From: VAUL01 sp964603155
GTDB lineage: Bacteria; Desulfobacterota; Desulfuromonadia; Desulfuromonadales; BM103
Assembly (NCBI GenBank): GCA_964603155.1
Contig: CAZRTZ010000089.1
Location: forward strand, 1 to 7,378
Direction: 5' to 3'
DNA: 7,378 nt
Below, piece by piece: positions 1 through 5,059 of this stretch (positions are counted from its first letter, which is position 1; each line of letters opens with the position of its first letter). The position numbers were made by a program, and so were the translations under genes. The notes beneath the pieces were generated by a model, which saw nothing but the letters and a program-made list of their open reading frames with translations, had not been told where the DNA came from and did no database searches.

Positions 1-458
1 GTGGAGAGCGGCAGGGTCGGCGAGCTGAAGGTGAGGTAGAGGACCGGCTGGTCGGCCGGGTTGACCTTCTGGAACGACGGCGGCGCCGGCATGTCATCCG
101 GCAACTGGCGCTGGGCGCGGGAGATGGCGGCCTGCACATCCTGGGCGGCGGCATCGATATCGCGCTCGAGGACGAACTTGATGGTGATCCGGGTGCTGCC
201 CACGTTGTTGCTCGAGGTCATCACGTCGATGCCGGGGATGGTCGAGAACTCGCGCTCCAGCGGCAGGGCCACGGCCGAGGCCATGGTGTCAGGGTTGGCC
301 CCCGGCAGGCTGGCCGAGACCTGGATGGTCGGGTAGTCGACGCTGGGGAGGTCGTTGACCGGCAACTTCTGGTAGGCGATGGCCCCGAAGAGCATGATCG
401 CCAGCATGACCAGGCTGGTCATGACCGGGCGGCGGATAAAGGGCTCGGCGATGTTCAT
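1..458 (-). CDS. RND efflux pump inner-membrane transporter, HAE1/AcrB-MdtC type (N-terminal part, cut by window edge)
   Basis: This is the proton-driven inner-membrane subunit of a tripartite drug-type efflux pump. Only the first 152 residues are in the window; the frame stays open to the left edge, whereas the family is usually above 1000 residues. The protein begins MNIAEPFIRRPVMTSLVM, which is typical of the HAE1 N-terminus. A first membrane helix spans about residues 12-30, followed by LPVNDLPSVDYPTIQVSASLPGA, and the start of the porter domain contains the family-typical IDAAAQDVQAAIS near residue 101. The ATG at 456-458 is chosen because the family signature begins there. No Shine-Dalgarno sequence is visible in front of it; the upstream spacer is a C-rich 7-bp repeat on this strand. 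It is the third gene of the operon after the channel and adaptor genes. The substrate cannot be told from this fragment. Confidence 0.93.
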   Translation of the reverse strand, partial: MNIAEPFIRRPVMTSLVMLAIMLFGAIAYQKLPVNDLPSVDYPTIQVSASLPGANPDTMASAVALPLEREFSTIPGIDVMTSSNNVGSTRITIKFVLERDIDAAAQDVQAAISRAQRQLPDDMPAPPSFQKVNPADQPVLYLTFSSPTLPLS

Positions 459-465
459 ATGTGAA

Positions 466-500
466 CCGGGGGCTCGGGTTTCGGGGTCCGGGGCGCGAGG
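466..500. repeat. Degenerate 7-bp tandem repeat in the adaptor/pump spacer
   Basis: Five consecutive 7-mers can be laid end to end: CCGGGGG, CTCGGGT, TTCGGGG, TCCGGGG, CGCGAGG. The consensus is roughly NYCGGGG. The array fills almost all of the 46-bp spacer between the pump start (458) and the adaptor stop (505). Its function is unknown. It resembles in style, not sequence, the repeats at 3961-3988 and 4863-4902. Confidence 0.6.
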
Positions 501-504
501 TTAA

Positions 505-1674
505 TCATTTGTTGGCGGCACTGGGCTGGTTCGGAGGCGGGGTCGCGGCAGCTTTTTCCGCATTCTTGATGTCCAGCTTGGCATCGGGATACAGGCGCAT
601 CTGCCCGTCGACGACCACGGTTTCACCGGGTTTGACTCCGTCGCTGATGACGGTGACGTCCTCGAAGGCAATGCCGGTCCTGACCGGACGCAATTCGGCA
701 GTCCCCTCGGCCCTGGCCACGTAGACGTAGGTGCCTTTCTGGCCGGTCTGCACCGCAGCGGTGGGAACCACCGTGGCGTTGTCGAAGGAGGCCAGGGTGA
801 TGACGGCGGTGACGAACTGGCCCGGCCACAGGCGCCGGCCGGTGTTCTTGAAGCTCCCCTTGAGACGGATGGTCCCGGTTTTGGTGTCGACGGCGTTGTC
901 AATGAAGCTCAGTTCGCCGGTTTCAGGATTTTGCTCCTCGCCGGGGAGGATGGCCGCAACGGCCAGGGTGCCGCCCTTGGCGACGCTGCGCACGCGGGCG
1001 AGTTCCTTTTCGGGGATGGTGAAGCTGACGTCGATCGGCTCGACCTGGTGGATGATGACCAGCGGTTGGCTGCCGTTGGCACTGACCAGGTCACCGGCAT
1101 GGGCCATCAGGCTGCCGGTGCGACCGGTCAGCGGAGCGCTGATGCGCGACCAGGCGAGCTGCAGCTTCGCCTCCTCGACGCTGGCGCGGTCGGCGGCGAC
1201 GGCGGCCTCGAGGGAATCGGCCTCGGCCTTGATCAGGTCGTAGTCCTGGCGGGAGGTCAGCCCCTCGCCGGTCAATGTCAGGTAACGCTTTTCCTTGTCA
1301 CGGGCGGTAACGGCCAGGGCCTGGTTCTTTTGCAGGCGCGCCTCGGCCTGGCGCAGGGCGATCTGGAAGGGAGCCTGGTCGATGGTGAAGAGCGCAGCCC
1401 CTTTGGTCACGTCCTGCCCCTCCTGGAAGTGCACCGCGGTGAGCTGCCCGGTGACGCGGGAGCGCACCTCCACGGTGGAGCGTGCCTCCACGGTGCCGAC
1501 CGCCCTGACCTGGAGCGGGACGGTCCGGGTCGTTGCCTGGCCGACCTTGACCGGCACCGGCGGTTTGGGCGGAGGCCCCTTGGGCTGCTCCTTGCCGCAG
1601 GCGACCAGGAGGAGTAGAGCGAGAAGCGCGAGCGGGGCAAAGCCCATCCGCCGGCAGGGGAGAAGGGAAGGCAT
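505..1674 (-). CDS. RND efflux periplasmic adaptor lipoprotein (membrane fusion protein, AcrA/MdtA type)
   Basis: This adaptor links the RND pump to the outer-membrane channel. From the ATG at 1672-1674 it has 389 residues, a normal family length. A lipoprotein signal peptide ends in the lipobox LLVAC, with Cys26 as the predicted lipidated residue, followed by a proline-rich linker (about residues 31-42). The lipoyl/biotinyl-like half motif VEVRSRVTGQLTAVHFQEGQ lies at residues 68-87, then a helical hairpin (about 100-165), and then beta-barrel and membrane-proximal domains. A TTG six bases upstream (1680) is also in frame, but GGAG lies only 3 nt from it and 9 nt from the ATG, so I prefer the ATG. 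That GGAG is inside the last codons of the upstream channel gene, whose stop is at 1681-1683, so translation of the two is probably coupled. Confidence 0.93.
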   Translation of the reverse strand: MPSLLPCRRMGFAPLALLALLLLVACGKEQPKGPPPKPPVPVKVGQATTRTVPLQVRAVGTVEARSTVEVRSRVTGQLTAVHFQEGQDVTKGAALFTIDQAPFQIALRQAEARLQKNQALAVTARDKEKRYLTLTGEGLTSRQDYDLIKAEADSLEAAVAADRASVEEAKLQLAWSRISAPLTGRTGSLMAHAGDLVSANGSQPLVIIHQVEPIDVSFTIPEKELARVRSVAKGGTLAVAAILPGEEQNPETGELSFIDNAVDTKTGTIRLKGSFKNTGRRLWPGQFVTAVITLASFDNATVVPTAAVQTGQKGTYVYVARAEGTAELRPVRTGIAFEDVTVISDGVKPGETVVVDGQMRLYPDAKLDIKNAEKAAATPPPNQPSAANK

Positions 1675-1680
1675 CGACAA

Positions 1681-3015
1681 TTACTCCTGCTTGTTTTTGG
1701 GGGACATCGCCACCGGCGGCACCGGCAGCCCGGGGAAGCTCTCCTCGCCGAGAATCCCCATGGCCAGGGCCAGATCGGTCATGGCCACCAGGTAGTCGCG
1801 GCGGGCCAGGGCGAGGCTGCTGCGGGATTGACGGAGGTTGACTTCGGCGTCGTCGACTTCCAGGCGGATCTTGACCCCGTATTCGAAGCCTTTTTCCGAG
1901 AGTCTGACCAGCTTCTCGGCCTGGGTGACGGTCCCCTCGAGGGCACGTACCAGCTCGCTGGCAACCCGGACCCGATCGAGCGCTTCGCGAATTTCCAGGC
2001 CGATGCTGTCGAGCAGCTGCCGCTCGTCGATGCGCAGCGCCTCGACCTCGCTCCTGGCCTGCTGTACCTTGCCGCTGCTTCTCAGCCCGTCGAAGATCGG
2101 CCAGCTGAGCTTGAGGCCGACATCCCACTTTTCGCCGTAGAGATCGGTGTTGTCCCCCTCGAGATCCTTCCAGCCATAGTTCCCGGCCAGGTCGAGGCGC
2201 GGCTTGTCGCCGGCGCGGGCGATGGTGACCAGTTCCTCGGCGATACCGATACGGTATTTTAAGTCGAGCAGTTCAGGGCGGCGGGTGCGGGCGGTGGCCA
2301 TCGCCGACTCGAAGCCCGGAGGCTCGGCCAGGGTGACGTTCAGTTCGCCGACGGCATCGACCGGCTGGTCGATGCCGAGAATCAGCCGGAGGCGGTCACG
2401 CCGGGTGCGCACCAGGTTGTCGGTACGCACCACCTCGGGGCGGGCGTTGGTTTCCGCCACTTCGGCGACCAGCACGTCGTAGTCGGTGGCCAGGCCGACG
2501 GTGTTGCGCTTGCGGGCTTCATCGAGGCGCCGGCGCTTGAGTTCCAGCGTCTGGGTGAAGACGCCGTTGAGCTCGCGGGCGAAAAGGATGTCGAAAAAAG
2601 TGGCTGCGGTATCGCGCAGGGCATTCTGGCGACTGGCGCGCAGCCGTTCGTCTGCAGTCTGCATCCCCAGGCTGGCGGCGCGAATCGCCGCACGCACCTG
2701 CCCCCAGGTGAAGAGCGCCTGATCGAGCTGCAGCGAAGTCTCGCTGCGGTCATATTCGGGGAGGCCGAGAGCTTCGTCCTTTTCCCGGGCATAGTTGCCC
2801 TTGATCGTGAAGCGGGGGAGGGCGGCGGCCCGCTCGGCCACGTAAAAACCTTCGGCCTGGTTACGGAATTCCATGGCCCTGGCAATTGAGCGGTTGCGTT
2901 CGTTGGCGATGCCGAGGGCCTGGTCGAGGGTCAGGGGCCGATCGGCGGCGGCGATGGCGGTGCCGGCCAGAAGCAGCAGGGCCGGCAGGCCGGCGAGGTA
3001 GCGAAATGTAGGCAT
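1681..3015 (-). CDS. TolC-family outer-membrane efflux channel
   Basis: This is the outer-membrane channel of the efflux system, 444 residues long from the chosen start. It begins with a classical signal peptide (MPTFRYLAGLPALLLLAGTAIA, cleavage probably after AIA near residue 22). The OEP-family opening LTLDQALGIANERN follows at about residues 28-41. Two long alpha-helical repeats come next, with characteristic phrases such as LDQALFTWGQVRAAIRAA and LSWPIFDGLRSSGKVQQARSEVE. The frame is open a further 90 codons upstream, but the ATG at 3013-3015 directly precedes the signal peptide. It also has AGGGA about 6 nt upstream, and a predicted promoter lies in the extra stretch. This is the first gene of the three-gene operon. 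Substrate specificity cannot be inferred. Confidence 0.94.
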   Translation of the reverse strand: MPTFRYLAGLPALLLLAGTAIAAADRPLTLDQALGIANERNRSIARAMEFRNQAEGFYVAERAAALPRFTIKGNYAREKDEALGLPEYDRSETSLQLDQALFTWGQVRAAIRAASLGMQTADERLRASRQNALRDTAATFFDILFARELNGVFTQTLELKRRRLDEARKRNTVGLATDYDVLVAEVAETNARPEVVRTDNLVRTRRDRLRLILGIDQPVDAVGELNVTLAEPPGFESAMATARTRRPELLDLKYRIGIAEELVTIARAGDKPRLDLAGNYGWKDLEGDNTDLYGEKWDVGLKLSWPIFDGLRSSGKVQQARSEVEALRIDERQLLDSIGLEIREALDRVRVASELVRALEGTVTQAEKLVRLSEKGFEYGVKIRLEVDDAEVNLRQSRSSLALARRDYLVAMTDLALAMGILGEESFPGLPVPPVAMSPKNKQE

Positions 3016-3061
3016 GAATATCCCTGGTGAGCGTAATGGCCCGGAGGTCAGGTGAGGCACA

Positions 3062-3090
3062 ATCATAATCTTCCCGGTAGCAGAAGTAAA
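3062..3090 (-). promoter_or_regulatory. Predicted sigma70-type promoter for the efflux operon
   Basis: On the minus strand TTTACT (3085-3090) is followed after 17 bp by TATGAT (3062-3067). The -35 matches TTGACA at 4 of 6 positions and the -10 matches TATAAT at 5 of 6. It lies about 47 bp upstream of the channel start codon, a sensible leader length. This is prediction by eye only. Confidence 0.5.
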
Positions 3091-3129
3091 ACCCCCAAGA
3101 TGTCGGGCAAGGCAGGTGGCGAAAGGGAC

Positions 3130-3158
3130 TGGACACGGGACGCGCCCTTGCCTATCCT
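3130..3158 (+). promoter_or_regulatory. Predicted sigma70-type promoter for the small gene at 3197
   Basis: TGGACA (3130-3135) and TATCCT (3153-3158) are separated by exactly 17 bp. The -35 matches consensus at 5 of 6 positions and the -10 at 4 of 6. Transcription would start near 3165, inside the palindrome at 3158-3179. This is prediction by eye only. Confidence 0.45.
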
Positions 3159-3179
3159 GCGGAATCGATCGTTTCCGCA
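3158..3179. promoter_or_regulatory. 22-bp near-perfect palindrome at the predicted transcription start of the small gene
   Basis: The arms TGCGGAA (3158-3164) and TTCCGCA (3173-3179) flank T-CGATCG-T, and CGATCG is itself palindromic. The only non-matching pair is T3165/T3172, so the whole 22 bp is symmetric except at one position. The site directly follows the predicted -10 box and ends 17 bp before the start codon. It could be an operator for a dimeric repressor, or a 5'-leader hairpin. Which protein would bind is unknown. Confidence 0.5.
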
Positions 3180-3196
3180 CGGGAGGACCTGACACG

Positions 3197-3463
3197 ATGT
3201 TCAACGCGCAAGGCGACCTTGGCGCCGCCATGTTCAAAACCTGGAGCGAGGAGGAGCGGCGCGCCGAAATCGGCAAGCTGGTCAAGGGCTACCGCAACGG
3301 CCTGCCGCTGGGGATTCTCTGCAAGATGGCGGAAACCATTGCCGGCAGCCAGGAGAAGGCCCGCGAGCACCTGCACCACTTTCTGTCGCCCAAGGAACGC
3401 AAGAAGGCGATTGCCAAAGAGAGTGGCGGCATGAAGCTGATTGCCGAGGAATATCTGGCCTGA
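3197..3463 (+). CDS. Small conserved-looking hypothetical protein, 88 aa
   Basis: I do not recognise this family. The chosen ATG has GGAGG 10 nt upstream (3182-3186). The frame is open back to 3116, but that extension would run through the predicted promoter and palindrome. The protein begins MFNAQGDLGAAMFKTWSEEERRAEIGKL and is rich in Lys, Arg and Glu. It appears mostly alpha-helical, with one cysteine in LPLGILCKMAETIAGS and a basic segment SPKERKKAIAKES near the end. It has no signal peptide and no membrane segment, so it is probably cytoplasmic. It is transcribed divergently from the efflux operon and converges on trmL with only 7 bp between the two stops. A good ribosome site, its own promoter signature and ordinary composition argue that it is real. 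Confidence 0.75.
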   Translation: MFNAQGDLGAAMFKTWSEEERRAEIGKLVKGYRNGLPLGILCKMAETIAGSQEKAREHLHHFLSPKERKKAIAKESGGMKLIAEEYLA

Positions 3464-3470
3464 CAGCTGG

Positions 3471-3944
3471 TCAGCCGTCGAGCCGGCAGCTCTGGCGCAG
3501 CGCCTCGTACAATACGATCCCGGCGGCGGTGGAGAGGTTGAGGCTGCGCACCACCGGGCTGAAGATCGGGATGCGAATGGTGTGCTCCGGGTTGGCGGCC
3601 AGCAGCTCTTCGGGGAGCCCGCTGGTCTCCTTGCCGAAGATCAGAAAGTCGCCGGGCCGAAATTCCGCCTGCGTGTAGGTTTTCGTCGCCTTTTTCGATG
3701 TGTACCAGAAGCGCCCGCCCGCAAACTCCTCCTGCAGCGTAGCCAGATCCGGCCAGAGCCGCACGTCCACCGCCTCCCAGTAATCGAGTCCCGCCCGTTT
3801 CAGCTGCCGGTCGTCGATGGAAAAGCCAAGCTTCCCCACCAGGTGCAGAACCGTGCCGGTCGCCCCGCACAGCCGGGCGATGTTGCCGGTATTGGGCGGG
3901 ATCTCCGGTTCGATGAGGACGATATGAAAGGGTGGGTGAGTCAT
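3471..3944 (-). CDS. trmL: tRNA (cytidine(34)-2'-O)-methyltransferase TrmL
   Basis: This is a SPOUT-superfamily enzyme that methylates the 2'-OH of the wobble nucleotide (C34 or cmnm5U34) of tRNA-Leu isoacceptors, using S-adenosylmethionine. At 157 residues it matches the usual TrmL length. The three knot-forming SPOUT signatures are all present: PPNTGNIARLCGATG (residues 17-30), FGKETSGLP (103-111) and IPIFSPVVRSLNLSTAAGIVLYEALRQ (125-151). The start ATG (3942-3944) gives the normal N-terminus MTHPPFHIVLIEPEIPPNTGN. I see no convincing Shine-Dalgarno sequence; the leader is T/A-rich and preceded by a 7-bp repeat array. The gene follows lpxL with a 48-bp gap and may share its transcript. A tRNA-Leu gene occurs further right in the window, which is probably coincidence. 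Confidence 0.95.
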   Translation of the reverse strand: MTHPPFHIVLIEPEIPPNTGNIARLCGATGTVLHLVGKLGFSIDDRQLKRAGLDYWEAVDVRLWPDLATLQEEFAGGRFWYTSKKATKTYTQAEFRPGDFLIFGKETSGLPEELLAANPEHTIRIPIFSPVVRSLNLSTAAGIVLYEALRQSCRLDG

Positions 3945-3960
3945 GGTCGGAAAATTCTTT

Positions 3961-3988
3961 TGGAGGCTGGAGGCTAGCCCCTGGCCCC
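3961..3988. repeat. Degenerate 7-bp tandem repeat in the lpxL/trmL spacer
   Basis: Four consecutive 7-mers run through the spacer: TGGAGGC, TGGAGGC, TAGCCCC, TGGCCCC. The first two are identical and the second pair differ by one base. The array ends 5 bp from the stop of lpxL and 16 bp from the start codon of trmL. No hairpin with a U-tract is formed, so it does not look like a terminator. Confidence 0.6.
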
Positions 3989-3992
3989 CGAT

Positions 3993-4862
3993 TCAATGCC
4001 GCCAGCGCCGGTGCACCCAGAACCACTGGCTCGGATCGCGGCGAATGGCGTCCTCGATGGTGCGGGTCAGCAGGGCTGTCGCCTCGGTCACCGATTCCGG
4101 AGAAGTTTTCTCCTCCAGTTGAATGACCGGACCGATATCCAGATGGTAGCGATCATCGGGGAGCCACCAGCAGTAGGCCGGGATGATAGGTACCCGATAT
4201 TTCATGGCCAACTCGGCGATGATTGGCGTTGTCCAGGCGGGACGCCCGAAGAACGGCACCTGTACGGCCTCGGAGCGGTGAATGTGCTGATCCATCAGGA
4301 TGCCGACCAGATGGTTCTGCTGCAGGGACTTGAGGATCCGCCGCGCACCCTTGCGGCTGTTGATGATGTAGCCCCCGGCCGCTTCGCGCATGCGCAGGAA
4401 GTAGCTGTCGGTCAGCGGGTTGCGCATCGGCTTGGCAACGACACCGATCGGGTAGCCAAGCTTGGAGAAGATGAAGTTGCCGGCCTCCCAGAAGCCGACA
4501 TGCCCGGTCAACAGGATGCAGCCGCGTCCTTCAGCCAGGGCTTGTTTAACGTGCTCTTCGCCGGTGACGACGAAGTCTCGGCCGATTTCCGCACTGCTTT
4601 TCGAAAGATCGAGTCGCAGCATCTCGACAAACCCGCCGCCGAGATGGGAAAACATCTGCCGGAGGATGGCGTCGCGCTCCGCAGCAGTCAACTCCGGGTA
4701 GGCGTGCCAGAGATTTTCGCGGGCGATCCCCACCCGCCGCGGCAGCAGCCAGCGTCCCAGCGTGCCGAGGCCGCGGCCGAAGGCCAGGGCGGTGCGGCGC
4801 GGGAGAGCTCGCACCAATTTGGCGAGCAGGATGAAGGGGAGGTATTCGAGCCAGTTGCGCAT
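3993..4862 (-). CDS. Lipid A biosynthesis acyltransferase (LpxL/HtrB family)
   Basis: This inner-membrane enzyme adds a secondary acyl chain to the Kdo-lipid A precursor, in the last steps of lipid A synthesis. It has 289 residues, slightly shorter than the roughly 305 of E. coli LpxL. The N-terminal hydrophobic segment (about residues 5-20) would be the membrane anchor. The catalytic HX4(D/E) motif is present as HVGFWE, with His121 and Glu126. Later conserved blocks are VGILMDQH and VPFFGRPAWTTP, and the C-terminal SQWFWVHRRWRH is typical of the family. The ATG at 4860-4862 is chosen because the family starts there; the frame continues upstream to 4994 only through repeat sequence and a hairpin. 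There is no visible Shine-Dalgarno sequence, as octamer repeats abut the start codon directly. Whether it transfers laurate, myristate or another chain (LpxL versus LpxM) cannot be settled here. Confidence 0.93.
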   Translation of the reverse strand: MRNWLEYLPFILLAKLVRALPRRTALAFGRGLGTLGRWLLPRRVGIARENLWHAYPELTAAERDAILRQMFSHLGGGFVEMLRLDLSKSSAEIGRDFVVTGEEHVKQALAEGRGCILLTGHVGFWEAGNFIFSKLGYPIGVVAKPMRNPLTDSYFLRMREAAGGYIINSRKGARRILKSLQQNHLVGILMDQHIHRSEAVQVPFFGRPAWTTPIIAELAMKYRVPIIPAYCWWLPDDRYHLDIGPVIQLEEKTSPESVTEATALLTRTIEDAIRRDPSQWFWVHRRWRH

Positions 4863-4902
4863 GAGTTGTTGAGTGGTTGAGTCGTTAATTGGTTGAGTTG
4901 TT
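4863..4902. repeat. 8-bp tandem repeat array abutting the lpxL start codon
   Basis: Five consecutive 8-mers read on the plus strand: GAGTTGTT, GAGTGGTT, GAGTCGTT, AATTGGTT, GAGTTGTT. The consensus is GAGTNGTT, with one degenerate unit. The array starts at the base next to the lpxL ATG and so forms its untranslated leader on the minus strand. The same octamer occurs in inverted orientation at 5022-5054. Confidence 0.75.
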
Positions 4903-4905
4903 AAG

Positions 4906-4944
4906 AGGCGGAGCAACCGGGAATTAGTAGCACGGACTCCGCCT
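4906..4944. repeat. 8-bp inverted repeat with 23-nt loop
   Basis: AGGCGGAG (4906-4913) is perfectly complementary to CTCCGCCT (4937-4944) across a 23-nt loop. A G-T and an A-T pair can extend the stem. It has no U-tract in either direction, so a simple intrinsic terminator is unlikely. It lies between the two octamer arrays and next to the longer hairpin at 4958-4988. Confidence 0.5.
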
Positions 4945-4957
4945 TTCAGGCAAAGCA

Positions 4958-4988
4958 AATGGGGACAGAACTCAACTCTGTCCCCATT
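4958..4988. repeat. REP-like 12-bp inverted repeat (GGGGACAGA hairpin)
   Basis: AATGGGGACAGA (4958-4969) pairs perfectly with TCTGTCCCCATT (4977-4988) around a 7-nt loop, ACTCAAC. With a single bulged A the stem extends by a further G-C and C-G pair. The core GGGGACAGA resembles dispersed palindromes that I associate with REP elements and Y1/RAYT-type transposases in proteobacteria; that link is from memory and unverified. No transposase gene is in the window. On the minus strand it lies downstream of the metY-like gene and could slow or stop its transcript. Confidence 0.6.
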
Positions 4989-5021
4989 GCGCAACTGTTG
5001 GGCAGGCTGCTCTGCTGGCTA

Positions 5022-5054
5022 CGACTCAACCACTCAACGAATTTGACCACTCAA
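5022..5054. repeat. Inverted copy of the 8-bp repeat array downstream of the metY-like gene
   Basis: CGACTCAA (5022-5029), CCACTCAA (5030-5037), a 9-bp degenerate unit (5038-5046) and CCACTCAA (5047-5054) are the reverse complement of the TTGAGTNG octamer seen at 4863-4902. It ends 5 bp from the stop of the metY-like gene. Confidence 0.65.
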
Positions 5055-5059
5055 CCATA

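Noticed and set aside
931..1617. Long plus-strand open frame opposite the adaptor gene
   Set aside because: It is the antisense shadow of the membrane fusion protein gene, with biased Gly/Leu/Ala/Asp composition and no family features.
3016..3285. N-terminal extension of the TolC-family gene up to 3285
   Set aside because: The extension would precede a signal peptide, run through the predicted promoters and overlap the divergent small gene. The ATG at 3015 has AGGGA upstream.
3456..3475. CTGAC-AGCTG-GTCAG inverted repeat between the convergent small gene and trmL
   Set aside because: The stem is only 5 bp (7 with a bulge) and has no U-tract in either direction, so it is too weak to call a terminator.
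4863..4994. N-terminal extension of the lpxL-type gene to 4994
   Set aside because: It would translate octamer repeats and the REP-like hairpin. The family N-terminus begins at 4862.
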